Shown one piece after another: positions 55,334-62,764 of a stretch of 64,000 nucleotides of DNA. How positions within the stretch are numbered: position 1 is the stretch's first letter; each line of letters begins with the position of its first letter. Origin of the DNA: Methylorubrum thiocyanatum (GTDB taxonomy: Bacteria; Pseudomonadota; Alphaproteobacteria; Rhizobiales; Beijerinckiaceae). The notes beneath the pieces were generated by a model. That model made no database searches and was not told where the DNA came from. It worked only from the letters and a program-made list of their open reading frames with translations. The position numbers and the translations under genes are program-made. The stretch lies in assembly GCA_014138645.1 (NCBI GenBank), contig JACJIB010000003.1:186001-250000 (forward strand), read 5' to 3'.

Positions 55334-56584
55334 ATGGCACAGCTCACGGACGATTGCTTCGCCTTCGGGACGAAGCCGATGCGGATCGAGGAGGCGGTGG
55401 CGCTCATCGCCGAACGCTTCCCCGTAATCGCCGGCACCGAGACAGTGCCGCTCGGCCTCGCCGACGGCCGGATCGCCGCCGAGGACGTCTTCGCGGGGCA
55501 CGACCTGCCGCCCTTCGCCAATGCGGCGGTCGACGGCTACGCGGTGCGCTTCGCCGACCTGAACCCGGAGACGGAGAGCGTGCTGCCGGTGGGCGGCCGA
55601 CTCCCGGCGGGGGCGGCCGCCGGGGCCATCCCCGCGGGCACGGCGATCCGCATCTTCACCGGCGCACCGATGCCGCCGGGCGCCGACACCGTGTTCATGC
55701 AGGAGGATGTCCGCCGCGAGGGCGATCGCGTCGTCCTGCCGACGGGGCTGAAGCCCGGGGCCAACGCGCGGCCGGCCGGCGAAGATCTGGAGAAGGGCAG
55801 CCTCGCGATTCCCGCTGGGCAGCGCCTGCGCCCCCAGGATCTGGCCCTGGCCGCCGCCACCGGCCATGCGCGGATCGCGGTGCGCCGCCGCCTGCGGGTC
55901 GCGCTGTTCTCCACCGGCGACGAGCTGATCGAACCCGGCGCCGCCCTGCGACCCGGCGCGATCCACGATTCGAACCGGGTGCTGCTCGCGACCCTGCTGA
56001 CCCGGCTCGGGGTCACCGTGGACGATCTCGGCATCCTGCGTGACGACCCCGCCACGCTGCCGGCCCACCTCGCCGAGGCCGCGCGCGACCACGACCTGAT
56101 TCTCACCTCCGGCGGCGTCTCGACCGGCGAGGAGGACCACGTGAAGGCCGCCGTCGAGGCCCTGGGGGCGCTGATGCTGTGGCGCCTCGCGATCAAGCCG
56201 GGCCGCCCGGTGGCGGCGGGCCTCGTCGCCGGTACGCCCTTCGTCGGCCTGCCGGGCAATCCGGTGGCGGTCTACGTGACGCTGCTCTTCGTGGTGCGCC
56301 CGCTCCTGGCGCGGCTCGGCGGCGCGCGGCACGAGCCGCCGCTCGCTTGGCCGGTGCGGGCGGGGTTCGGCTACCGCAAGAAGGCGGGCCGGCGCGAATT
56401 CGTTCGCGTCAGCCTCGTCCGCGGTGAGGACGGCACGGTGGAGGCCCGAAAGTTCCCCCGCGACGGGGCGGGCGTGCTGACCTCGCTCAGCGAGAGCGAC
56501 GGCCTCGTGGAACTGCCCGACGACGCCATCGGCATCGCGCCGGGCGACACCCTGGCCTACTACCCGCACAGCCTGCTGTGGTGA
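55334..56584 (+). CDS. moeA: MoeA, molybdopterin molybdenumtransferase
   Basis: A 416-residue enzyme that inserts molybdate into adenylated molybdopterin. All MoeA motifs are present: LPPFANAAVDGYAV, AGAAAGAIPAGTAIRIFTGAPMPPGADTVF, STGDELIEPGAAL, IHDSN, and TSGGVSTGEEDHV, followed by GRPVAAGLVAGTPFVGLPGNPVAVYV. Normal length and no added domain, so this is the conventional copy of the three MoeA-type proteins in the operon. It begins 3 bases after mobB and ends about 35 bases before the convergent regulator gene. Confidence 0.95.
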   Translation: MAQLTDDCFAFGTKPMRIEEAVALIAERFPVIAGTETVPLGLADGRIAAEDVFAGHDLPPFANAAVDGYAVRFADLNPETESVLPVGGRLPAGAAAGAIPAGTAIRIFTGAPMPPGADTVFMQEDVRREGDRVVLPTGLKPGANARPAGEDLEKGSLAIPAGQRLRPQDLALAAATGHARIAVRRRLRVALFSTGDELIEPGAALRPGAIHDSNRVLLATLLTRLGVTVDDLGILRDDPATLPAHLAEAARDHDLILTSGGVSTGEEDHVKAAVEALGALMLWRLAIKPGRPVAAGLVAGTPFVGLPGNPVAVYVTLLFVVRPLLARLGGARHEPPLAWPVRAGFGYRKKAGRREFVRVSLVRGEDGTVEARKFPRDGAGVLTSLSESDGLVELPDDAIGIAPGDTLAYYPHSLLW

Positions 56585-56618
56585 GGCAGGGCCGAGCCTC
56601 TGCTCGCCCCGAGACCGA

Positions 56619-57680
56619 TCACGAGGCGGCGGCGTGCTCCCGCGTCTCCGGCGGCGCATAGCCGGGCATCCGTCCGGCCCGGTCGAGGAGATCGGCGCGG
56701 AACGCGTCGAGCCTCTTACCGTCGACGCCCGCGCGAAGGGCCAGGAAATAGGTCTCCCAGCCGACGGGACGGTAATCGAGCGCGAAACGCTCGGCCACCG
56801 CGCGGGTGCCCATGCCGATATCGGCCGCGCCGGTGGCGATCAGGGCCGCCACCGCCTGATGGGTGAACTCTTCGGTATGGTGTCCGTCGATCATCTCCGG
56901 CGCCACGCCGGCCTCGGCGCAGAGGCGCTCGAACCAGATCCGGGTGCCGGCGCCGCGCTGGCGGTTGACGAACCGCGCCCGCCGCGCGGCGATGTCCGCC
57001 ACGCTCGTCAGGCCGAGCGGGTTCCCCGCGGCCAGCATCAGACCCTGCTCCCGGCGAAACAGCGGGACGACCCGGATGTCGGGATCGCGAAACAGCGCAT
57101 CGAAAGGCGGCGGCGGCGCGCCGTCGGACCCGTAATGGAAGCCCGCCGCATCGACGGATCCGCCGCGCAGCCGCGCCAGGGCGTCCAGGCTGCCCGCCAC
57201 CATCAGGTCGATCTCGCGGCGGGCCTCCACCGTCTCCAGCATCAATGGATCGTGGCTCGCGGCGAGGCGGAGCCGGGCATCGGCCGGTTCGAGAAGCCGC
57301 CGCAGCCCGTCGGTGAGCGCCATCTCCTCCGCCGCGAGCGCCGCGGCCAGACGCGTTTGCGAGGCCTGCAGCAGGGCCAGCAGCGCGTTGCCGAAGGGCG
57401 TCAGGCTGGTGCCGTGCCCCTTGGTCTTCACCACGACCGGACGGCCGAGCGCCTGCTCCAGGGCTTCGAGCTGTCCCCAGGCCGAGCGGTAGGAGATCGC
57501 CAGCGCCTCCGCCGTTCCCTGGAGCGATCCCGTCCGGCCGAGAGCGTCGAGGAGCAGGTGGGCGCCGCGCAAGGCGAAGGCAGACGCCCCATCGCAGCGG
57601 CCTTCGACGTGAAGGCGCACACCGTACGGCTCCCGCTCCGCTCCGACCGGAGACGCGGCGGGCAGGGCCTCGACAGGCAT
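56619..57680 (-). CDS. ModE-like HTH regulator with PBP-like ligand domain
   Basis: A 353-residue regulator. The N-terminal winged helix (about 25-110) is ModE/LysR-like: GAHLLLDALGRTGSLQGTAEALAISYRSAWGQLEALEQALGRPVV, with TKGHGTSLTPFGNALL. The C-terminal part (about 140-350) is a periplasmic-binding-protein-like domain shared with the MoeA fusion (FVNRQRGAGTRIWFE, HQAVAALIATGAADIGMG). Start at 57680 is preceded by a GGAAAGG site. It is divergent from tupB with only about 88 bases between the coding starts, so it likely controls tungstate uptake and its own gene. Effector is inferred to be tungstate, molybdate or a cofactor precursor. Confidence 0.9.
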   Translation of the reverse strand: MPVEALPAASPVGAEREPYGVRLHVEGRCDGASAFALRGAHLLLDALGRTGSLQGTAEALAISYRSAWGQLEALEQALGRPVVVKTKGHGTSLTPFGNALLALLQASQTRLAAALAAEEMALTDGLRRLLEPADARLRLAASHDPLMLETVEARREIDLMVAGSLDALARLRGGSVDAAGFHYGSDGAPPPPFDALFRDPDIRVVPLFRREQGLMLAAGNPLGLTSVADIAARRARFVNRQRGAGTRIWFERLCAEAGVAPEMIDGHHTEEFTHQAVAALIATGAADIGMGTRAVAERFALDYRPVGWETYFLALRAGVDGKRLDAFRADLLDRAGRMPGYAPPETREHAAAS

Positions 57681-57705
57681 ATGCAAGGCCTTTCCTATTG
57701 ATTTG

Positions 57706-57719
57706 ACGCCTCGTGGCGT
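57706..57719. promoter_or_regulatory. Small inverted repeat between regulator and tupB
   Basis: ACGCC-TCGT-GGCGT, a perfect 5-base-pair inverted repeat with a 4-base spacer in the 88-base divergent gap. It is a candidate operator for the ModE-like regulator, whose dimeric winged helix would favour such symmetry. Position fits; specificity is unproven. Confidence 0.3.
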
Positions 57720-57768
57720 ATCATCCCGGCCTGCCCCACGCATCCCCCATTCCTTTATTCCAACCGCC

Positions 57769-58464
57769 TTGAGCCAGACCCTTCAGGAGACGCTCTTCCG
57801 CCTGTCGACGCTCGACCGGGATGTCCTGTCGATCGCGTGGCTGTCCCTGCGTGTCAGCCTGACTGCCGTCGGGATCGGCCTGCTTCTCGGCATTCCGCTC
57901 GGGAGCTTGATCGCGGTGGCGCGATTTCCGGGTCGGGGGGCGGTCGTCGGCCTGCTCAACGCCTTCATGGGCCTGCCGCCGGTCATCGTCGGGCTCGTGC
58001 TCTACCTGCTGCTCTCGCGCTCAGGGCCGCTCGGCGCCCTCGGCCTGCTGTTCACCCCCGCTGCCATGGTGGCGGCGCAGGCCCTGCTCGCCACGCCGCT
58101 GGTCGCAGCCTTGACCCGGCAGGTCATCGCCGACGCCGAGGCGCATCTGGGCGAGCAACTCCGGTCGCTGCGCCTCTCGGCACCGCGTCGGGCCGGCGTG
58201 CTGATCTACGACGCGCGCTTCTCGCTCTTCACCGCCGCGCTCGCCGCCTTCGGCCGGGCGATCTCGGAGATCGGTGCGGTGCTCGTCGTCGGCGGCAACA
58301 TCGACGGGCATACCCGCACCATGACCACGGCGATCTCCCTGGAGACGCAGAAGGGCGATCTCAGCCTCGCCCTGGCGCTCGGCGCCGTGCTGATGGCCCT
58401 CGTGCTCGCCGTGAACGCCGCCGCGGCGATCCTGCGCAGCCATGCGGCGAAGGCCTACGGATGA
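57769..58464 (+). CDS. tupB: Tungstate ABC transporter permease
   Basis: A 231-residue inner-membrane permease of the TupB type with about five membrane helices (first at 25-48, IAWLSLRVSLTAVGIGLLLGIPLG). The permease EAA-type loop is in VIADAEAHLGEQLRSLRLSAPRRAGVLIYDARF, and GRAISEIGAVLVVGGNIDGHTRTMTTAI follows as in Tup permeases. Start is uncertain: TTG at 57769 gives normal family length, while another TTG at 57703 would extend it by 22 residues. The stop overlaps the ATG of tupC (ATGA). Confidence 0.85.
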   Translation: MSQTLQETLFRLSTLDRDVLSIAWLSLRVSLTAVGIGLLLGIPLGSLIAVARFPGRGAVVGLLNAFMGLPPVIVGLVLYLLLSRSGPLGALGLLFTPAAMVAAQALLATPLVAALTRQVIADAEAHLGEQLRSLRLSAPRRAGVLIYDARFSLFTAALAAFGRAISEIGAVLVVGGNIDGHTRTMTTAISLETQKGDLSLALALGAVLMALVLAVNAAAAILRSHAAKAYG

Positions 58465-59177
58465 GCGAGCCCCCCGCCATCCATTTGCAAAACGTCAGCC
58501 TGACGCGCGATGGGCGGACGATCCTCGACCGTCTCGATCTCGACGTCGCCGCGCCCGGCATCACCGCGGTGATCGGCCCGAACGGGGCCGGCAAGAGCGT
58601 GACGCTGCGCGTGATCGACGGCCTGATCCGGCCGGACGCGGGCACGGTCCGCCTGTCTCCGGGCCGCCGGGCCTTCGTGTTCCAGCGTCCGGCCCTGGTG
58701 CGGGCGAGTGCCCGCGCCAACGTCGCCCTCGGCCTCGTTTCCCTGAAGCTGTCGCGCCGTGAGCGCCTTGAGCGCATCGACGCCGCGCTCGCCCGGGTCG
58801 GCCTCCTCGAGCGGGCGGGCGATGCCGCGACCCGGTTCTCGGGCGGCGAGCAGCAGCGCCTCGCGTTTGCCCGGGCCTGGGCGATGCGGCCCGACCTCCT
58901 GCTCCTCGACGAGCCGACCGCGAGCCTCGATCCGGCCGCGACCGAGACCATCGAGGGCCTGATCACCGAGATGGCCGGGGCCGGCACCGCCGTGCTCCTC
59001 GTCTCGCACAATCTCGGGCAGGTCGCCCGGCTCGCCGACGAGACCGTGGTGCTCGCCGCCGGCCGCGCCGTGGAGCGGGGCCCGACTCGATCCCTCCTCT
59101 TTTCACCCCGCACCGTCGAGGCGCGGGCCTATCTGACCGGAGAACTGCCTTGGACCTCCTTCGCCGCGGCTTCCTGA
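58461..59177 (+). CDS. tupC: Tungstate ABC transporter ATPase
   Basis: A 238-residue ATPase that powers uptake through TupB. Walker A GPNGAGKSVTL, Q-loop VFQRPALV, signature FSGGEQQRLAFARA, Walker B LLLLDEPTASLD and switch His LLVSHNLGQ are all in place. There is no C-terminal TOBE/MOP domain, which separates it from molybdate ATPase ModC. ATG at 58461 overlaps the tupB stop. Its 3' end overlaps the start of the binding-protein gene by 28 bases, so the three proteins are made together. Confidence 0.93.
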   Translation: MSEPPAIHLQNVSLTRDGRTILDRLDLDVAAPGITAVIGPNGAGKSVTLRVIDGLIRPDAGTVRLSPGRRAFVFQRPALVRASARANVALGLVSLKLSRRERLERIDAALARVGLLERAGDAATRFSGGEQQRLAFARAWAMRPDLLLLDEPTASLDPAATETIEGLITEMAGAGTAVLLVSHNLGQVARLADETVVLAAGRAVERGPTRSLLFSPRTVEARAYLTGELPWTSFAAAS

Positions 59178-59977
59178 CCCTCTCGCTCCTCGCTGCGCTC
59201 GGCGCCGCCACGCCGCTCTCGGCCGAGCCGGCCTCGATCGTGGTCGCGTCCACGACCTCGACCGAGCAATCGGGCCTGTTCAAGCACATCCTGCCGCTGT
59301 TCAAGCAGAAGACCGGTATCGAGGTGAAGGTGGTGGCGCTCGGCACCGGTCAGGCCCTCGACGCGGCGCGCCGGGGGGACGCCGACGTGGTGCTCGTCCA
59401 CGACCGTCCGGCCGAGGACAAGTTTGTCGCGGAGGGCTTCGCCAAGGCGCGGCAGGACGTGATGTACAACGACTTCGTGCTGATCGGCCCGAAGGACGAT
59501 CCGGCCGGCATCCGCGGCAAGGGCGTCGAGGAGGCCTTCCGGAAGATCGCGGCGGCCAAGGCACCCTTCGTCTCGCGGGGCGACCGCTCCGGCACTCACA
59601 GCGCCGAGCTGCGGAGCTGGAAGGAGGCGGGCATCGATCTTGGCGCGGTTCGCGGCGACTGGTACCGCGACGTCGGCCAGGGCATGGGCCCGGCACTGAA
59701 CACCGCCTCGTCCCTCGGCGCCTACATCCTGGCCGACCGCGGCACCTGGCTCTCGTTCAAGAATCGGGGCGATCTGACCATCCTCGTCGAGGGCGATCCG
59801 CGCCTGTTCAACCCCTACGGCGTGATGCTGGTGAACCCGGACAAGCACCCCAGCGTGAAGGTGAAGGAAGGGCAGGCCTTCATCGACTGGCTGGTCTCGC
59901 CCGAGGGGCAGAAGGCGATCGCCGACTACACGATCAACGGCGAGCAACTGTTCTTCCCGAGCGCGAAGAAGAGCTGA
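59150..59977 (+). CDS. tupA: Tungstate-binding protein
   Basis: A 275-residue periplasmic binding protein. Signal peptide MDLLRRGFLTLSLLAALGAATPLSA, cleavage near 25. The mature start VVASTTSTEQSGLFKHILPLF is the TupA oxyanion-binding motif (TTSTxxSGL), and DADVVLVHD and VSRGDRSGTHSAELRSW are further TupA signatures that differ from molybdate-binding ModA. TTG start at 59150, inside tupC, is the only start that gives a complete signal peptide. In M. extorquens a tungsten formate dehydrogenase would need such uptake. Its genes are not in this window. Confidence 0.94.
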   Translation: MDLLRRGFLTLSLLAALGAATPLSAEPASIVVASTTSTEQSGLFKHILPLFKQKTGIEVKVVALGTGQALDAARRGDADVVLVHDRPAEDKFVAEGFAKARQDVMYNDFVLIGPKDDPAGIRGKGVEEAFRKIAAAKAPFVSRGDRSGTHSAELRSWKEAGIDLGAVRGDWYRDVGQGMGPALNTASSLGAYILADRGTWLSFKNRGDLTILVEGDPRLFNPYGVMLVNPDKHPSVKVKEGQAFIDWLVSPEGQKAIADYTINGEQLFFPSAKKS

Positions 59978-60051
59978 GGATCGCCGCCCCTGGGCCGTCC
60001 TAACGGCCGTCACGGTGCGCGAAGGGGGGCGGCTGCGCCTGAAAAGGGGTC

Positions 60052-60294
60052 CTACCGCCGCGGCGGCGGGCCGGACTGACGTCGGCGGGCGAACATCCAC
60101 AGGGCCAGAACCGCGAGCGCGATCAGCACGGTGATCCAGACCCAGTTGAAATCCGTCGCTGCGGCGGTGGCCGCGCCGGAGCTTGAACCCGCCGGGCCCG
60201 TCTCGGGGATCGGCGGGGCGTCCTTGTTCGCCTGGGCGAGCGCCCCGTGGAGACCGGCGAGCCAGAGTGCGGGGGCGAGGGCGGCGTGTCTCAT
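60052..60294 (-). CDS. Small membrane protein of unknown function
   Basis: An 80-residue protein with a probable signal peptide (LAPALWLAGLHGALA), a polar Pro/Gly/Ala-rich middle, and one membrane helix near the C-terminus (WVWITVLIALAVLALWMFA, about 50-68) followed by Arg and Pro. The tail RRRQSGPPPRR would be cytoplasmic, and the short middle part periplasmic. No family recognised. It lies 47 bases upstream of the PRC-barrel gene's 3' end in the same direction and could share its transcript. Confidence 0.65.
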   Translation of the reverse strand: MRHAALAPALWLAGLHGALAQANKDAPPIPETGPAGSSSGAATAAATDFNWVWITVLIALAVLALWMFARRRQSGPPPRR

Positions 60295-60341
60295 GCTACG
60301 CGAACTCCAAAAAATCGGGCCGCCCGGATCGGGGACCGTTA

Positions 60342-60986
60342 TCAGTCGGCCTTTTCGAAGCGGAAGGCCGGCGCGTCGTTGAGCTGCGCCTTGGTCAGGC
60401 GCACCTCGGCGTGGATCAGGTCGTGGCCCGCGAGCACCGTCGCAGGGGTGGAAGCGGGCCGCTTCGCCTCGACGGAGCCGGTCGCGTCGGTCACGCGGCC
60501 GCTATGCTGGTTCTGCACGGCGCCGAGCGTCTCGGGCGAGGTCTGGGAGCCCGGCATCGTCTCCGGACCGGCCTGATCGGCGGCCTTCTGGCTGGGCGCG
60601 TTCTCGGGTGTCACCACCGATGTGACGCCCCCGGTGAGCGGGACATCACCGAAGTTCCAGGCGAGTTGGTCGAACGGCACGGCGACGTATTTCTCGCCGA
60701 CGCCGAGGAAGCCGCCGACGCCGATCACCACAGCCTGGATCCGGCCGGTGCCGTCCACGAGCACGTCCTCGATCTTGCCGACACGGACATGGTCCGCACC
60801 GACCACGCCGACGCCGATCACCTTCGAGCCGCGCATCGTGCCGGCCTCGGGCTGCTCGATGAAGCGCGGCGCGGACTGGCTGCCCGACGCGGCGGCCTCG
60901 GCGCGCACCGTAACGGGGGCGCAGGCGAGCATGAGCGCGAGGGCAGGAAGGACGGATCTCGGGACGCTGGACAGGCTGGGACGCAT
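60342..60986 (-). CDS. Exported PRC-barrel domain protein
   Basis: A 214-residue protein: signal peptide (LPALALMLACAPVTVRA), a PRC-barrel domain at about 45-120 (GSKVIGVGVVGADHVRVGKIEDVLVDGTGRIQAVVIGVGGFLGVGEKYVAVPFDQL), and a variable Ala/Pro/Ser/Thr-rich C-terminal region. Exported PRC-barrel proteins are common in Methylobacterium and Rhizobiales, with roles in stress or envelope stability suspected but not established. The start at 60986 begins at the signal peptide; the longer frame upstream to 61547 has no signal and overlaps the opg gene. No further domain seen. Confidence 0.85.
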   Translation of the reverse strand: MRPSLSSVPRSVLPALALMLACAPVTVRAEAAASGSQSAPRFIEQPEAGTMRGSKVIGVGVVGADHVRVGKIEDVLVDGTGRIQAVVIGVGGFLGVGEKYVAVPFDQLAWNFGDVPLTGGVTSVVTPENAPSQKAADQAGPETMPGSQTSPETLGAVQNQHSGRVTDATGSVEAKRPASTPATVLAGHDLIHAEVRLTKAQLNDAPAFRFEKAD

Positions 60987-61053
60987 CCCTGACTCCGGGT
61001 TCGGGCGTGATGATGCCCGGTTAACGGCCCGAAGCCCGCCCAGTTCACCCGCA

Positions 61054-62730
61054 TCAGGCGACGGCGTCCCACGTCTCGGTGATGACCCGCCCGGCATGGG
61101 AGAGGCGGGCGCGCAGCACCACGTCGCCCGCCGGCCGGGACTCGGGCGGCCGGAACTCGGCGTAGAGGCGCCAGCCTCCTGTCTGCGGCACCCGCTCGGC
61201 ATAGGGCTCGACCAGGGCGCCGGCGGTGGCCGAGAGTGCCACGTCGATGGCCGCCTTCGGATCCTCGGGCAGGCCCGGCCCCTCAAAGTCGATGGCGTAG
61301 AGGCGACGCTGCGGCGAAGGCGGGTTGGTCGGGCGCAGACGCTCGGCGGAACCGACGCGGGTCGAGACCACGCGGGCGAGCGGCGGCGCGATCGCTGGCA
61401 CCGGCTCGGGACCGACCGTGGCGAGGGCATAGGCGAGCCGCAGGGACTTGCCGGCCGCGACGGGCGCCTCCGGCACGAAGGCGGCGACGATGTTGTCGGT
61501 CGCCTCGGTGCGCGAGGGGATCTCGAAGAGGCGCACCGCGCCCGCACCGAAACCCTCCGTCGGCGTCACCCACAGCCCCGGCCGATCCTCGTGGCGGGCC
61601 TGAACGTCGAGATAGGCGGCAAAGCGCCGCTCCCGCTGCATCAGCCCGAAGCCTTCGAGCGGGGCGGCACGGAACGACGAGATCTGCGGCGCGGCCCGGC
61701 CGTTGACGAGGGGCCGCCACAGACGGTCGCCGGGCGTCTGCACGAGGAGCCCGTCGGAATCGTGCACTTGCGGGCGAAAATCGTCGAACGGCTCGGCGCC
61801 GCGGATCGCCGGCCCGTTCTCGCCGAACAGGAACATGCTGGTGAGCGGCGCGAGCCCGAGCGCGGCGACGGGGCGCCGGGGAAACAAGGCCGTCTCGACC
61901 GCGACGCGCGACGGATCGCCCGGCGTGACGGCGAAGCGGTAGGCCCCCGCGAGGCTCGGCCCGTCGAGGAGGGCGAGGATGGTGATCGCGCCCGCATCCC
62001 CGTCCGGCACATCGATCCAGAAGGTGGTGAAATCGGGAAATTCCTCGCCCTGCGGCAGCCCGGTATTCACCGCGACGCCGCGGGCCGAGAGGCCGTAGGT
62101 CTGTCCCCGGCCGCGGATGCGGAAGTACGAGGCGCCGAGGAAGACCAGGAATTCTTCGTGGTTGCCCGGCTGGTCGCCATCGAAGCCGTGGGCGATGCGG
62201 AAGCCCGCATAGCCGAGCGAGGCCGGGTAGCGCCGGCCCTGCAGCGCCGGCCCGAGGTCGAACAAGGCCGGGTCGTAGCCGAAGGGGCGCACGCCGTCGC
62301 GCGATTGCAGGAAAATCTCGACGCGCTTGGCGTGCAGGTTGCCGCGGTGGAAGGGCTGCAGCGAGAACCGGGGGCCGAGCGGCACCGTCGCCTCAGGCCG
62401 GAAGCGGATCGCCTGAAAGGCGTCGTAGTCGAGCGTCGCCAGTTCCGGCGGCAGGTCGGCGGGCTGCGGGCGGTAATCCGCCGCGGCAAGCCGCTCGGCA
62501 CGCTCCGCCACGGCCTCGAAGGTGACGGGACGAGCTTTCGGGGCCGCTCGGGGCTGGGCGTTTTCCAACGGTTGAGCCATCGTTCTGGCGGCATTCAGGT
62601 CGAGAAGGGCAGAAACACCCAAGCCGGCCGAACCGGCAAGCGCACCACGAACAGCGCCACGGACCAGGGCGCGCCGCGAAACGCCGATCGCCACGGGCGC
62701 CTCAGGGTCCGCGTCCATCGGTCCTGCCAT
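61054..62730 (-). CDS. opgD: Periplasmic glucan biosynthesis protein (OpgD/OpgG family)
   Basis: A 558-residue enzyme for osmoregulated periplasmic glucans. The N-terminal Tat signal (R19-R20 in VSRRALVRGAVRGALAG) fits OpgD more than OpgG, which usually has a Sec signal. The start at 62730 has a GGGAGGGA site 7 bases upstream; earlier starts are in front of unrelated sequence. Family motifs include TLDYDAFQAIRFRPEATVPL, AYRFAVTPGDPSRVAVETALFPRR, SMFLFGENGP, and ALGLAPLTS. It is divergent from opgH across 34 bases, not in the E. coli-like opgGH operon. Confidence 0.9.
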   Translation of the reverse strand: MAGPMDADPEAPVAIGVSRRALVRGAVRGALAGSAGLGVSALLDLNAARTMAQPLENAQPRAAPKARPVTFEAVAERAERLAAADYRPQPADLPPELATLDYDAFQAIRFRPEATVPLGPRFSLQPFHRGNLHAKRVEIFLQSRDGVRPFGYDPALFDLGPALQGRRYPASLGYAGFRIAHGFDGDQPGNHEEFLVFLGASYFRIRGRGQTYGLSARGVAVNTGLPQGEEFPDFTTFWIDVPDGDAGAITILALLDGPSLAGAYRFAVTPGDPSRVAVETALFPRRPVAALGLAPLTSMFLFGENGPAIRGAEPFDDFRPQVHDSDGLLVQTPGDRLWRPLVNGRAAPQISSFRAAPLEGFGLMQRERRFAAYLDVQARHEDRPGLWVTPTEGFGAGAVRLFEIPSRTEATDNIVAAFVPEAPVAAGKSLRLAYALATVGPEPVPAIAPPLARVVSTRVGSAERLRPTNPPSPQRRLYAIDFEGPGLPEDPKAAIDVALSATAGALVEPYAERVPQTGGWRLYAEFRPPESRPAGDVVLRARLSHAGRVITETWDAVA

Positions 62731-62764
62731 CCGTTCATCCCTCCCGCGAGTGTCGACGCCGATC

